Part shown: positions 7,723 through 16,407 of the stretch, piece by piece
Numbering within the stretch: the first letter of the stretch is position 1
Layout: each line of letters opens with the position of its first letter
Source of the DNA: Streptococcus pasteurianus
GTDB lineage: Bacteria; Bacillota; Bacilli; Lactobacillales; Streptococcaceae
NCBI RefSeq assembly: GCF_004843545.1
Contig: NZ_CP039457.1
Location: forward strand, 2,085,842 to 2,149,841
DNA length: 64,000 nucleotides
Direction: 5' to 3'
Translations under genes and position numbers: made by a program
Notes under the pieces: model-generated
The model's database searches: none
What the model was told of the DNA's origin: nothing
Seen by the model: the letters and a program-made list of their open reading frames with translations, nothing else

Positions 7723-8600
7723 TGTTTGATTCGTCCTGCTCCCACTAAATGCTGTTGCCAGTAGGGGCTTGTTAAGTCGGCATAACCGATTGGGTCGCCT
7801 GCATGAAACATACGGTTATTGCCAAGGTATATCCCAACATGAGTAATATAAGAGCCAGCGTTATAGGTAGAATGAAAGAAAACCAAATCGCCAGCTTGTG
7901 CTTCCGATAGTGGGATATGCTGGGTCACATCATATTGCTGTTGTGCGGTTCGTGGTAAGTTAATTCCAGCTTTTCCATACGTCCATTGTGTCAGTCCGCT
8001 ACAATCAAAAGAAGTAGTCGGGGAAGCTCCACCGTAAACGTATCGCCAGCCCCCATTGATAGGTATGGCTATGGGATTGGGGTAAGACACTTTTTCGCCA
8101 CCTGAATACTCTTTTGAGAAACTTTGAGCCAGTTCAAAGGTATATTTATTTCCACGATTAGCCACATACCCTAAGAAACCACCACCATAATTGTAGGACT
8201 GGATAACCGATTCTAAATCTACACTGAGCCTTTCGCTACTGGCTAATAATTCACTGAAATACTTCACACCTTGCTTAATGGATTCTTCTGTACTCAATGA
8301 ATTAGGTGGAAGACCGAGGGATTCCGAGGACTGCATAACATCTTCCGCAGTACCGCCCGATTCCACCTGTATAATCGCAAGAAGTATGTTGACATATTCT
8401 TCAACGCCATATTCTTTGGCATATTTTTCTACCATAGGCTTATGAGCCAGCACTTCTGCGGAAACATTCACACCTCCATAATGAATATTGGAAATTCCGC
8501 TGTCCTGTTCATCTGAAAATAAAATGGCAACAAACAGAAGCAGTGAGAAGACCATCAAGAATAATCCAGAACCACCAATCACTAAAGTTTTCAACTTCAT
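7719..8600 (-). CDS. orf14: Tn916 Orf14, secreted muramidase and NlpC/P60 peptidase (CwlT-like)
   Basis: This 293-residue cell-wall hydrolase opens the peptidoglycan for the conjugation apparatus. A membrane anchor occupies residues 5-28. A lysozyme-like domain follows, with the catalytic Glu in IIQVESGG. The C-terminal NlpC/P60 domain has its Cys in SFDCSGLTQW and its His in ITHVGIYLG. It is the VirB1-like partner in ICEs and matches CwlT of ICEBs1 in architecture. The start overlaps the end of orf15 by four bases. Confidence 0.94.
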   Translation of the reverse strand: MKLKTLVIGGSGLFLMVFSLLLFVAILFSDEQDSGISNIHYGGVNVSAEVLAHKPMVEKYAKEYGVEEYVNILLAIIQVESGGTAEDVMQSSESLGLPPNSLSTEESIKQGVKYFSELLASSERLSVDLESVIQSYNYGGGFLGYVANRGNKYTFELAQSFSKEYSGGEKVSYPNPIAIPINGGWRYVYGGASPTTSFDCSGLTQWTYGKAGINLPRTAQQQYDVTQHIPLSEAQAGDLVFFHSTYNAGSYITHVGIYLGNNRMFHAGDPIGYADLTSPYWQQHLVGAGRIKQ

Positions 8601-10774
8601 GGTTTCTTACCGACTTTCTTAATGGTGGCGGTTTTGATTGGTGGTCTACTTCTTGTATTTTGTAGTGGTACTCTTTGAACAGTAGACGGACGTTCTTTTG
8701 TGATTGGACGTTGTGAAGTTCTATCTGCTGTAGTGGTTGAAGTTGCTGGCTTTTGAACGGTTTTTTCTTGAACGGTATTGCCTTGGCGTTCCACTTTTGG
8801 ACTTGAAAAATCGGACTTAACTGCTGGACGCTCTTGTTTGGCTTGTTGAGATTCCTTATATGAAGTCTGAATATTAGACTGTTTTGAGGTCTGTTCATCA
8901 TGATATTGTTCTTGTCTTGTAGTCGGTCTTTCATGAACAGAAGAAGCAGGCTGTTTTTTCTGTTTGACCTGTTCCATTTCAGAGCGACGCTTCGCAATGG
9001 TTTTTCGCCTTTGTTCCTGCTGTTCCTTGCGTCCACTGGCTCTGTCCGCTTTGGTTTGAGAAATACTACTGGTTAAATCACGGACATTCTCTTTTACTTT
9101 GGATTTTCCTTGATATACTGCATATCTTGCATTGGTCGGCAAATCTTTAACCTGTTCTTTCAAACCACTAGCAGTGTCTACCATTCTGTCTTTGGTATCA
9201 GCTACTGTACCGATGGTTTGACCGATACGTTTTCCAAGTGTTGATTTTTCCTTTCCGTCTGGTCGGGAGTGATCTGCTTGTGTCCTTGCAGAACTCCCCG
9301 AACCCGACTGTCCTTTTTTACCTGTAACAATGGCAGACCCAGCCCCTAGAGTAGTCATGGAACGTCCAAGTTTCCGCTGTAGACGGTGCATGTGAGCGTG
9401 CATAAGCATACGAGGTTTTCTCATCACACGACTTCCCACACTTTGAGAATCGTTACTCTGTAGAGAAAACATACTCATTAAATCGCCCAGCTTGAAGTAG
9501 ATTCCTGCAAAGGTCACAATCTGTAGAAAAGCAATCAAAAAGAACGGATAACCAGCCGATAAGGTATAGAGCATGGTTGAAATACTAAATGCTGTCGTAA
9601 TAATCAATGTGATTCCAGCTCGTGTCAAAATGGTATTAAAGAGCTTTGTTATGGCTCGTTTTGACATACCATCAAATGATGGAATCATGCTTAAAATAAA
9701 GCTCACAGGCAGAAACATAGCATAGATGATAAAAAGTACCTGCGAGAAAATCATGATTCCTGTTAATAGGAATACAAATATGGAAATCCCAATATTGAAG
9801 ACAAATAGGAAGAAGACTGTACCTAAACGGTTAATGGTCTTTGTAATGGTTAGATTGGTATTGCTTCTGTCTTCAATTTCTTCCGCAACAATTTTTTCTC
9901 TGTCTTCGCCATTGTTGGAATCTGGGCTGGTGGAGAGCAGGCTTTCCACACGGTCAATACCGATACTTTCAATGTCTGAACTGTTGTATTGAAGCAGTAG
10001 CCACGGTTGCTGAACCTGTATGGAAAACAGGCTATCTCTGATTAAGTCCACGCTGTCCTTGCCTTGACTATCGGAATGGGGCATGACAATCTTCGTGCCA
10101 AGTGATAAACTGGCATTACTGATGTCTGATGAAAAGTCATTGATTTTTTTAATGTAGTCGGGAGCGTAGGCAATAAAGGAAGCCGATAGGATAAACACCA
10201 GCACAAAATTCATAATGGCATGAATTGCCTTTGTGGTTTCTCTCTTTATCAGTCCCGTATAGGCAACATAAACCCCAAGAACCAAAATCAAGAGTAAGAG
10301 GAATCCAACATAGAAACCCTCTGTTGAAAATCCGTTTGCACTCACACCAGCTAAGGTCTGCATATTCTTACCAATGGAATCTGCTGTAGCGGAAATGAAG
10401 TCTAAGGAATAGGCTTCCTGTACTAAGTAACCTGTCGCATTGGAAACATACAAACTGATTGTCCAAATAAAATTGGTAATGGCATATAGTCCATACATGA
10501 CCTGTTTTCCAATCCCGTCCGACCAGTTCCACGGAAGCCAGCCCCAGCTATTATCCACATAAAAATCCAGTTGATAGTTTTCAAGTGGGTATCGGCTGTA
10601 TTCATTTGCCACATTGACCGTATCATCTACCAAGCCCGCAGCTTGAACCACCGTTCCCAGCATGGCTAAAAGAAAAATGGCAATCACAAGTGTGAAAGCC
10701 ACTGTCATTGCCACTTTACCTAGACGTTTCAGCGTCCAGTTTGATTTTATTCTGTTTACTATTGATGGTTTCAC
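8597..10774 (-). CDS. orf15: Tn916 Orf15, polytopic conjugation membrane protein (VirB6/ConG-like)
   Basis: This 725-residue protein has a signal-anchor (about residues 17-45). Two groups of membrane helices (about 155-210 and 320-440) follow. A long hydrophilic tail rich in Gln, Lys, Ser and Thr makes up the C-terminal third. The layout matches TcpH/ConG, the VirB6-like core of the mating channel. It starts at ATG after GAGGTGTAA, two bases downstream of orf16. The low-complexity tail explains the overlapping frames in this part, which I regard as spurious. Confidence 0.92.
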   Translation of the reverse strand: MKPSIVNRIKSNWTLKRLGKVAMTVAFTLVIAIFLLAMLGTVVQAAGLVDDTVNVANEYSRYPLENYQLDFYVDNSWGWLPWNWSDGIGKQVMYGLYAITNFIWTISLYVSNATGYLVQEAYSLDFISATADSIGKNMQTLAGVSANGFSTEGFYVGFLLLLILVLGVYVAYTGLIKRETTKAIHAIMNFVLVFILSASFIAYAPDYIKKINDFSSDISNASLSLGTKIVMPHSDSQGKDSVDLIRDSLFSIQVQQPWLLLQYNSSDIESIGIDRVESLLSTSPDSNNGEDREKIVAEEIEDRSNTNLTITKTINRLGTVFFLFVFNIGISIFVFLLTGIMIFSQVLFIIYAMFLPVSFILSMIPSFDGMSKRAITKLFNTILTRAGITLIITTAFSISTMLYTLSAGYPFFLIAFLQIVTFAGIYFKLGDLMSMFSLQSNDSQSVGSRVMRKPRMLMHAHMHRLQRKLGRSMTTLGAGSAIVTGKKGQSGSGSSARTQADHSRPDGKEKSTLGKRIGQTIGTVADTKDRMVDTASGLKEQVKDLPTNARYAVYQGKSKVKENVRDLTSSISQTKADRASGRKEQQEQRRKTIAKRRSEMEQVKQKKQPASSVHERPTTRQEQYHDEQTSKQSNIQTSYKESQQAKQERPAVKSDFSSPKVERQGNTVQEKTVQKPATSTTTADRTSQRPITKERPSTVQRVPLQNTRSRPPIKTATIKKVGKKP

Positions 10775-10776
10775 AT

Positions 10777-13224
10777 TTACACCTCTTTTCGCACAGGTGG
10801 TCTGGTATCAAAGGCATGGAGCAGTTCTTCAAATACAGGGTGGAACTGTATCACACCGACACGACCATATAAATCACTGATAAGGCATTGCCCGTTTTCC
10901 AAATCACGCAATCGCTTCTGATTGTTTTCGTCCTCTGGGTCTACACCAAAAAAGGCTAAGGTCTTTTTAATCTCGTTAAGGTCAGTGGAACGAAATGCAA
11001 ATTTTAAGCCGAGGTTATTTTTCAGTTTTTCATCTAAGAGGTCGTCTGTATTTTGGGTCACGAAATATACCCCAGCGTTCATAGCACGACCAGCCCGAAC
11101 CAGCTTCATAGATAGTGTTTTTCCTTGTGCTACCTGTAAAAAGCTCCATGCTTCGTCTAAATCTACAATCTTGAAAATGCTTCGGTCTGTATGGATAAAG
11201 TCTAAAGCAAAGGTACTAATGACAATCAGCATAGCAACGGATAAAAGCTCCATAGTGGTATATTCCTCAAAGGAAGTTTCCTTGTCGGGAAGTACCAAGT
11301 CCGCAACCTGTATAATGTTCAGTTGTTTTTCTAAGCTGATAGACTGCTCCACATAACCATTACTGAATAATAAATGTGCAAAGTCATAGTCTGTAAAACT
11401 TTCGATATGGTCGGCTATACTGGTACTTAGTGGCGTATTCTCAACCCGTAATTCCTCAATCACTTTCATCAACCCTCGTACTTCACTATTGGTTACTGCA
11501 CGAATGGCTTTTCTAAGGATTGGGAAGCGTTCCCCATCACGAGAGGAAATCCCCGTAAGGAATGTCAGAATATCAATAGCCAGTGATTCAGAATCTTTGG
11601 GATTTTTCATAATCACATAAGGGTCAAGTAAGCCTTTGTTTTTCTCATCAGAAGTCAGAGTGACGATATTGATTTCATGGGAAATCTCTGGCAAGGTTTC
11701 TTTCCATCTGCCACGTTCTGCTTTTGGGTCTACAATCACTGCTTGTGCCCCATAAAGCACCGCATAATAGACGATAAGGTTATTCGCAAAGGATTTACCA
11801 CCACCCAGCGAACCAACAAAAGCCGACGCTAACGCATTGGTTACTGAACCCTTAACCCCTTGACTGGCAAGAGCAGGTTTCAGATAGACATTGCGTCCAG
11901 TATCTAAGCTGTAGCCAACATAAATCCCCTCATTTTCCCCCAGCATTTGAGTAGCACCAAAACCTAAACCAGCGAGGAAATCAGAGGTCACGTATTGAAT
12001 ATAATCATTCATATAACGCTTGCTGGCAGGTAAAAATTCTTCATGTAAGCCGAGCATATCCCCAAATGGTCGTACCAGTTTTACGCTTAAATCGTCATAA
12101 AAATCTTTCACTTCATTACAACGACGTTTGAGTTCGTCAAGATCATTTGCTGATACCCTTACCACATAAGACAGCTTGTACATAGATTCCTTGCTTTGGT
12201 CTAAATTGGTTTCCAGCTCATTCACACTTTCCAGAGCTTCCGCCACATTGGAGCTGGTTTCATTATCACTTTGCCAAGCGTGGTTATCCAAGTCTTTCAG
12301 TTCTTTCTTTTTATTGCGGACAGTAGATAGGGCTTTACGATTCGCTACAATTTCCACATTCATTGACGTATCAATCGGGAATGTAAATTGCTGTTGCTGG
12401 TAGTAGAAGATTTCAGAGGACGGGAAGTCCAGTTCTCCGACAATGCTGTTAATGGTAAAGTAAGCTACATAGACGGTTTCATCTTCCTGCTGGATTTTCA
12501 AATATCGCTGTTTTTCTTCCACCAAACAGCGAGTAGGCTTAATCAAGTCATAGTATTTAATCAGCGTTTCATTATCCAGCTTTTTCTTTGATAGATGGTA
12601 CTCATACTCTTCATAGGCAGTGCCTGTCTGTCCGTAAAGGTGTTCAATCAGATAGCCGAAGTCGTCCTTATCTAACCTGCGGATTTTGAAACGACGAGAG
12701 ATTTTATTTTCTAAGAGCTTTTCCATCTTCTGAAAACGCAGGATTTCATCATTACTCATACTAACAAAATCGCCCATCAGCTTATGGTTCACATCATAGA
12801 CAAAATCAGACAAAGCATTTTTTGCTTCAACGGTAAGACTTTTCATAGAAAACTCCTGATCGTTGAGAAGCAACTTAAAGCCGATAAAGAAACGGTAGTT
12901 CACTTGATTTTCGCCAATCATGGATATTAAAGCGTCTGTCTGTTGGTCGATTTTGTCATAGGCAACCGCTTTGAGCTTGCCAGTGACTTCATTTTTGGAA
13001 CGCTCTTGTGCAGAACGTATGCTGGATTCTGTACTGATTTGTAAAGCATGAATTTTGCCATCACGATTTTGTGCGATAAGCTGTCTGAAAGAATCATGCA
13101 CTTGTATTTTCTGTTCTGGACTTAGAAATGAGTAATTGTAAGGAACAAGCTCATAGTAAGCATAACATTCCCCGTCTTTATTCCAGACGAGATTGTTTTC
13201 AATGTATTTAATTGGATATGCCAT
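10777..13224 (-). CDS. orf16: Tn916 Orf16, VirB4/ConE-type conjugation ATPase
   Basis: This protein of about 815 residues energises the type IV secretion channel. The Walker A motif is GSLGGGKSFANN, and Walker B is FKIVDLDEAW followed by the RAAR-like segment MKLVRAGRAMNAGVYFVTQN. The N-terminal half is the VirB4-specific domain. I chose MAYPIKYIENN at 13224 because TAGGAG lies before it; an upstream ATG at 13275 would overlap orf17 more and lacks such a site. The overlap with orf17 is 17 bases. Confidence 0.95.
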   Translation of the reverse strand: MAYPIKYIENNLVWNKDGECYAYYELVPYNYSFLSPEQKIQVHDSFRQLIAQNRDGKIHALQISTESSIRSAQERSKNEVTGKLKAVAYDKIDQQTDALISMIGENQVNYRFFIGFKLLLNDQEFSMKSLTVEAKNALSDFVYDVNHKLMGDFVSMSNDEILRFQKMEKLLENKISRRFKIRRLDKDDFGYLIEHLYGQTGTAYEEYEYHLSKKKLDNETLIKYYDLIKPTRCLVEEKQRYLKIQQEDETVYVAYFTINSIVGELDFPSSEIFYYQQQQFTFPIDTSMNVEIVANRKALSTVRNKKKELKDLDNHAWQSDNETSSNVAEALESVNELETNLDQSKESMYKLSYVVRVSANDLDELKRRCNEVKDFYDDLSVKLVRPFGDMLGLHEEFLPASKRYMNDYIQYVTSDFLAGLGFGATQMLGENEGIYVGYSLDTGRNVYLKPALASQGVKGSVTNALASAFVGSLGGGKSFANNLIVYYAVLYGAQAVIVDPKAERGRWKETLPEISHEINIVTLTSDEKNKGLLDPYVIMKNPKDSESLAIDILTFLTGISSRDGERFPILRKAIRAVTNSEVRGLMKVIEELRVENTPLSTSIADHIESFTDYDFAHLLFSNGYVEQSISLEKQLNIIQVADLVLPDKETSFEEYTTMELLSVAMLIVISTFALDFIHTDRSIFKIVDLDEAWSFLQVAQGKTLSMKLVRAGRAMNAGVYFVTQNTDDLLDEKLKNNLGLKFAFRSTDLNEIKKTLAFFGVDPEDENNQKRLRDLENGQCLISDLYGRVGVIQFHPVFEELLHAFDTRPPVRKEV

Positions 13225-13600
13225 AAAATTCACTCCTAACTGCTGTAATGGCTTCTTGTGGCTGGTTTCTGCCAAGCGTTACTTTTTTTCCTGCATAGGT
13301 CAGCTTTGGTCGCAGTGCATAAGCAATGACAGACTTCAAAAATCCATAAGGCTTTTTACCATCAAAAGTTTTTGTAGACATAAACCATGTGAAAGCCACA
13401 GGAATCCCAAAGTATTTGAGAAATGCTCCCTCTATCATGGAAAGAGGGGGCAAGTTGCCAAGTATCATCACTGCAAAGAGTGACACGACAAACCATGTCA
13501 TTTGCGTAAAGGTTATGGGAAACGGAAGTCTAAAATCATTGATAGAATACAGTACCTTTTCCACAGACCAGATACTGGTATAGCTTCGTATTTTCTTCAT
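13208..13600 (-). CDS. orf17: Tn916 Orf17, TcpE family conjugation membrane protein (ConD-like)
   Basis: This protein of about 130 residues has two central membrane segments (about residues 29-47 and 51-70) and a basic C-terminus. It belongs to the TcpE/ConD family and is needed for transfer in ICEBs1 and in pCW3-type systems. I chose MKKIRSYTSIWS at 13600 because AAAGGA stands ten bases before it. The frame stays open to 13714, overlapping orf18, but that longer start has no ribosome site. Confidence 0.88.
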   Translation of the reverse strand: MKKIRSYTSIWSVEKVLYSINDFRLPFPITFTQMTWFVVSLFAVMILGNLPPLSMIEGAFLKYFGIPVAFTWFMSTKTFDGKKPYGFLKSVIAYALRPKLTYAGKKVTLGRNQPQEAITAVRSEFYGISN

Positions 13601-13688
13601 GTAATCAATCCTTTCATAAAAAATAGGGGTAGCTGATTGAGCCACCCCGTAAAATAGAAAATCTGCCAGTAGTAATGTACCGACAGAT

Positions 13689-14186
13689 TTAATAGACGAT
13701 TTCAAAAATCCCATGATTGGTTGAGATAAACGTTCCTGAAAGGTCTAAATCCCGACCATAGGCTTGATAATCAATATAGTTTTGAAGACTAGCTGGTACT
13801 TCGCCTAAAGCACCCGTTTCTTCAATGTAGTAGCGTGCCACGTCATACATATCATCACAATCGGAATGAATGATAATATCCTCTTGATGTTCGCTTAGTT
13901 CTTCAATGCTTGAAAAATGAGTGAGCAGAGCAGATAGCTCCGATTGTAATTCTTCGGGTAATTCCGATACCATTTCCCATAGTCGATTGAGTTCGCCAAT
14001 GGAAGTGTATTCGTCAACCGTAAAGGGTAACTCGTAGTCATGAATGGCGTATTCCTCATATTCATCATTCAAGCCGATTTTCTCTTTGACTTCCTCAAAG
14101 TCAATGGGAAAGGTAAACCACGCACCGACCAATTCGCCCTCATTGTATTTGCCTAAATTCGCAATATAGACTTGCATATCGTCCAT
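13689..14186 (-). CDS. ardA: Tn916 Orf18, antirestriction protein ArdA
   Basis: This 165-residue, very acidic protein is a DNA mimic that blocks type I restriction enzymes when the element enters a new host. The sequence beginning MDDMQVYIANLGKYNEGELVG is the Tn916 ArdA, whose elongated fold copies about 42 bp of B-form DNA. The negatively charged residues are spread along the length, with none missing that I can detect. The start has AAAGGA about 11 bases upstream. Confidence 0.95.
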   Translation of the reverse strand: MDDMQVYIANLGKYNEGELVGAWFTFPIDFEEVKEKIGLNDEYEEYAIHDYELPFTVDEYTSIGELNRLWEMVSELPEELQSELSALLTHFSSIEELSEHQEDIIIHSDCDDMYDVARYYIEETGALGEVPASLQNYIDYQAYGRDLDLSGTFISTNHGIFEIVY

Positions 14187-14302
14187 ATATTCACGTCCTT
14201 TCTTTGTAGAGATTCAAAAATCCCTACCGCACTTCGTTTGGTGTACCATTCCTTTGCGGAACATAAGAAAACCACTTATATTCCACAAAAGAACGGTTTT
14301 AT

Positions 14303-14524
14303 TTAAGCACCAATAATGCGATTGAATAGCTCTAGTAAAATGTCTTTTACTCCAGCAGCGTTGAAGACTAAGCCAACCGCAATAATCGCAATAATTAAAA
14401 AGCCAATCAGTTTGCTAAACTCACGCTTGAAGCCAAGATACAAGCCAATCACAACGATTGCTAAAAGCACCAGTGATTGAGCGTTTGATAGAAACCAGTT
14501 ATAAAGGTTTTGTCCAAAATTCAT
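14303..14524 (-). CDS. orf19: Tn916 Orf19, small conjugation membrane protein (ConC-like)
   Basis: This 73-residue protein has two membrane helices (about residues 14-31 and 37-57) and a short C-terminal tail. It matches Orf19 of Tn916, and its position and size fit ConC of ICEBs1. Its exact role in the channel is unknown. Translation starts after GAGAGGAG. Confidence 0.9.
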   Translation of the reverse strand: MNFGQNLYNWFLSNAQSLVLLAIVVIGLYLGFKREFSKLIGFLIIAIIAVGLVFNAAGVKDILLELFNRIIGA

Positions 14525-14566
14525 AAAAATGTTCTCCTCTCTATATTCAATGAATTTGTATTTGAG

Positions 14567-15772
14567 TTATTTTTTTGTTGTTATCACGTCCTGTTCTTTT
14601 ACTGACTGTTGCTTCAAAATCTGCTTGTGTCGGTCTGTCAGTTTCGCATGGTCGAGAATGTCTTTTACAACCTGCGTCTGGTTGATTTCATCAAGTTTAA
14701 TCGCAACCTTTAAGGTCGGGGCAACTTGATGAGATAGCCAGTTCAGCGTCCTTTGGAAGGAGTAAGGCTCTGGTTTTGTGGTTAGTTTTAATCGTTCACG
14801 ATTGTTCCCAATAAACCAAGCCCATTCTTCATTCAGTTTCCAATCAGAACGAGGTTTGGAATCGTCTTTATCTACAAAACGGATATACCGATTGATAATT
14901 TTAAAGGCGGTATGCTCTGGATTGTCATAGACGAGTAAATCACGGACTGCATAATAGGCACGCTCATTTTTCAATCGAATCTCAAAACGGTTTTTTACTT
15001 CTGCGTCTTCAATGGGAATATCATTTTTCTTGTACTGCTCGTAGTCCTTTTCATAGATACAGAAATAAACTTCACTTTGTAATGAACCGATATAGAGGGT
15101 GTTTCCCATACATTCCTTTTCCTCTTTGCGTACCAGTTCGCCACTGCGATAGCTTTTAAAACTGCGGAAGACGGAGATACATTCTTCCTGTTGGCACTTT
15201 TCAGTGAGTACAGGGATATTTAAAATCCCTGTCTTATCGTTAATGGCAAGGTCAAGGCGTTTCATCACACCGCCAGCCACCAAAACGTCCATAAAGAACT
15301 CATACCAGCTTCTTTGTTGTGCCAGAAGATAGCTTTCAAATTGTCTGCACCCACGACCTTTCAATTCCACCAGAACTCCTTTGTCCAGTTCATGGGAGCA
15401 AAGGACGAATATGTCGCCTAAAGCATAATGCTCTGAATAAGAATAGAAACCATAGTCCTCATGAAGAAAATAGGACAGTTTCAGTTGTAAGATGTTTTCG
15501 ACCACCTGCTGTACGTCTGTTGTCGGAAAGCGAATTCTTACATAATCAAACAGCATTTCAAGGGGAGCGTCGGGATTGAAGCGTTCCAGAGCTTCCCAAA
15601 GGGACTGCTGTAAATCCTCTGATGGCTTGACTTTTCCTGTTTCAATATCGCTTAGATACTGCCTTGTAATACCAGTCGCAACAGCTAAACGGTTTTGAGA
15701 TAGTCCATAAGCCAAGCGTTTTTCTTTTAAATGCTGTAACCAAGTTTGTTCATTCAGTAAAAATCCCTCCAA
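14567..15772 (-). CDS. orf20: Tn916 Orf20, conjugative relaxase (MobT type, Rep_trans fold)
   Basis: This protein of about 401 residues nicks the Tn916 oriT and starts transfer of the circular intermediate. Residues 13-55 are an XRE-type helix-turn-helix (YGLSQNRLAVATGITRQYLSDIE). The rest is a Rep_trans domain, like the initiators of rolling-circle plasmids. The frame starts at TTG (15772). The only strong ribosome site, GGAGGG, lies just inside it, so the real start may be a non-ATG codon a few residues in. The cognate oriT is upstream at about 15,886-15,975. Confidence 0.94.
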   Translation of the reverse strand: MEGFLLNEQTWLQHLKEKRLAYGLSQNRLAVATGITRQYLSDIETGKVKPSEDLQQSLWEALERFNPDAPLEMLFDYVRIRFPTTDVQQVVENILQLKLSYFLHEDYGFYSYSEHYALGDIFVLCSHELDKGVLVELKGRGCRQFESYLLAQQRSWYEFFMDVLVAGGVMKRLDLAINDKTGILNIPVLTEKCQQEECISVFRSFKSYRSGELVRKEEKECMGNTLYIGSLQSEVYFCIYEKDYEQYKKNDIPIEDAEVKNRFEIRLKNERAYYAVRDLLVYDNPEHTAFKIINRYIRFVDKDDSKPRSDWKLNEEWAWFIGNNRERLKLTTKPEPYSFQRTLNWLSHQVAPTLKVAIKLDEINQTQVVKDILDHAKLTDRHKQILKQQSVKEQDVITTKK

Positions 15773-15885
15773 TCAAAAAGGCGTATGTCAACTTTTAAAG
15801 CCCATTTGACATACGCTGAAATTTTGTAAATCCCTTGTAACCAAAGGATTTTCTAATGTTTTTTTGACTGTTTCCTGTCGATTTG

Positions 15886-15975
15886 TACCCCCCTGTTAGA
15901 TACCGAGGGGTTTAATCAGCGGACGGGACAAGCCCCGTCCGCCAAGAACGGAACTTGCGGTTGAGAACCGCAAAA
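15886..15975 (-). other. Tn916 oriT core region
   Basis: On the minus strand TATCTAACAGGGGGGT (near 15,901-15,886) matches the nick region shared by Tn916 and ICEBs1. Two perfect or near-perfect hairpins flank it upstream: GCGGACGGG against CCCGTCCGC (15,917-15,941), and TTGCGGTT against AACCGCAA (15,956-15,974). Published work puts the Tn916 oriT between orf20 and orf21, which is this place. The exact nick base is not determined here. Confidence 0.75.
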
Positions 15976-16407
15976 CCCGTCCTTGTCGTCCGTGTCTGTG
16001 TCCTGCTGTGAACCTTGTATGCCCTCATAGAGAACCGCAAAATCTATTCTTTCATCTGAAAGTGCTTCTTTCATTTCATCAGACAATCCTTTAAGAAATA
16101 CATTACATTGCAGACAAGACTTATCTAAAACTCGAAATCGAAAATAAATTATCCTGCTTTCAATGCAATGTCTGCTTTCCAACCTCATTCTAAACTTATG
16201 AGGAATATTGATTTTTTCACGAATAACATCATCAATGATTTTATCTATCCTTGAATGAAATCGTAAATTTGGATTGACAGAATAATTTAAGAAACAATCT
16301 AACATATATTTCCTGCAATCCGCTGTAAAAATATCTGTATTCAAGCACAAACAGAGGTAATTTTTCTCTGTGGGTGCGTGATAAATATTTAATGTGTCCT
16401 TATTCAA
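15916..16407 (-). CDS. Hypothetical protein overlapping Tn916 oriT
   Basis: This 163-residue frame is not recognised. It starts at TTG, with AGGAAAG upstream, and overlaps the end of orf21 by eight bases, so coupled translation is possible. There is no signal peptide or membrane segment. It has cysteines at CLCLN, ADCRKY, RHCIES and CLQC. The last 40 or so codons are written across the oriT hairpins, which explains the unusual ending DGACPVR. It may be a real small conjugation accessory protein or an open frame kept by oriT constraints. Confidence 0.5.
   Translation of the reverse strand: MNKDTLNIYHAPTEKNYLCLCLNTDIFTADCRKYMLDCFLNYSVNPNLRFHSRIDKIIDDVIREKINIPHKFRMRLESRHCIESRIIYFRFRVLDKSCLQCNVFLKGLSDEMKEALSDERIDFAVLYEGIQGSQQDTDTDDKDGFCGSQPQVPFLADGACPVR

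Noticed and set aside
8509..9036. 175-residue frame overlapping orf14/orf15
   Set aside because: It arises from the low-complexity tail of orf15 in another frame, with no family resemblance and no start signal.
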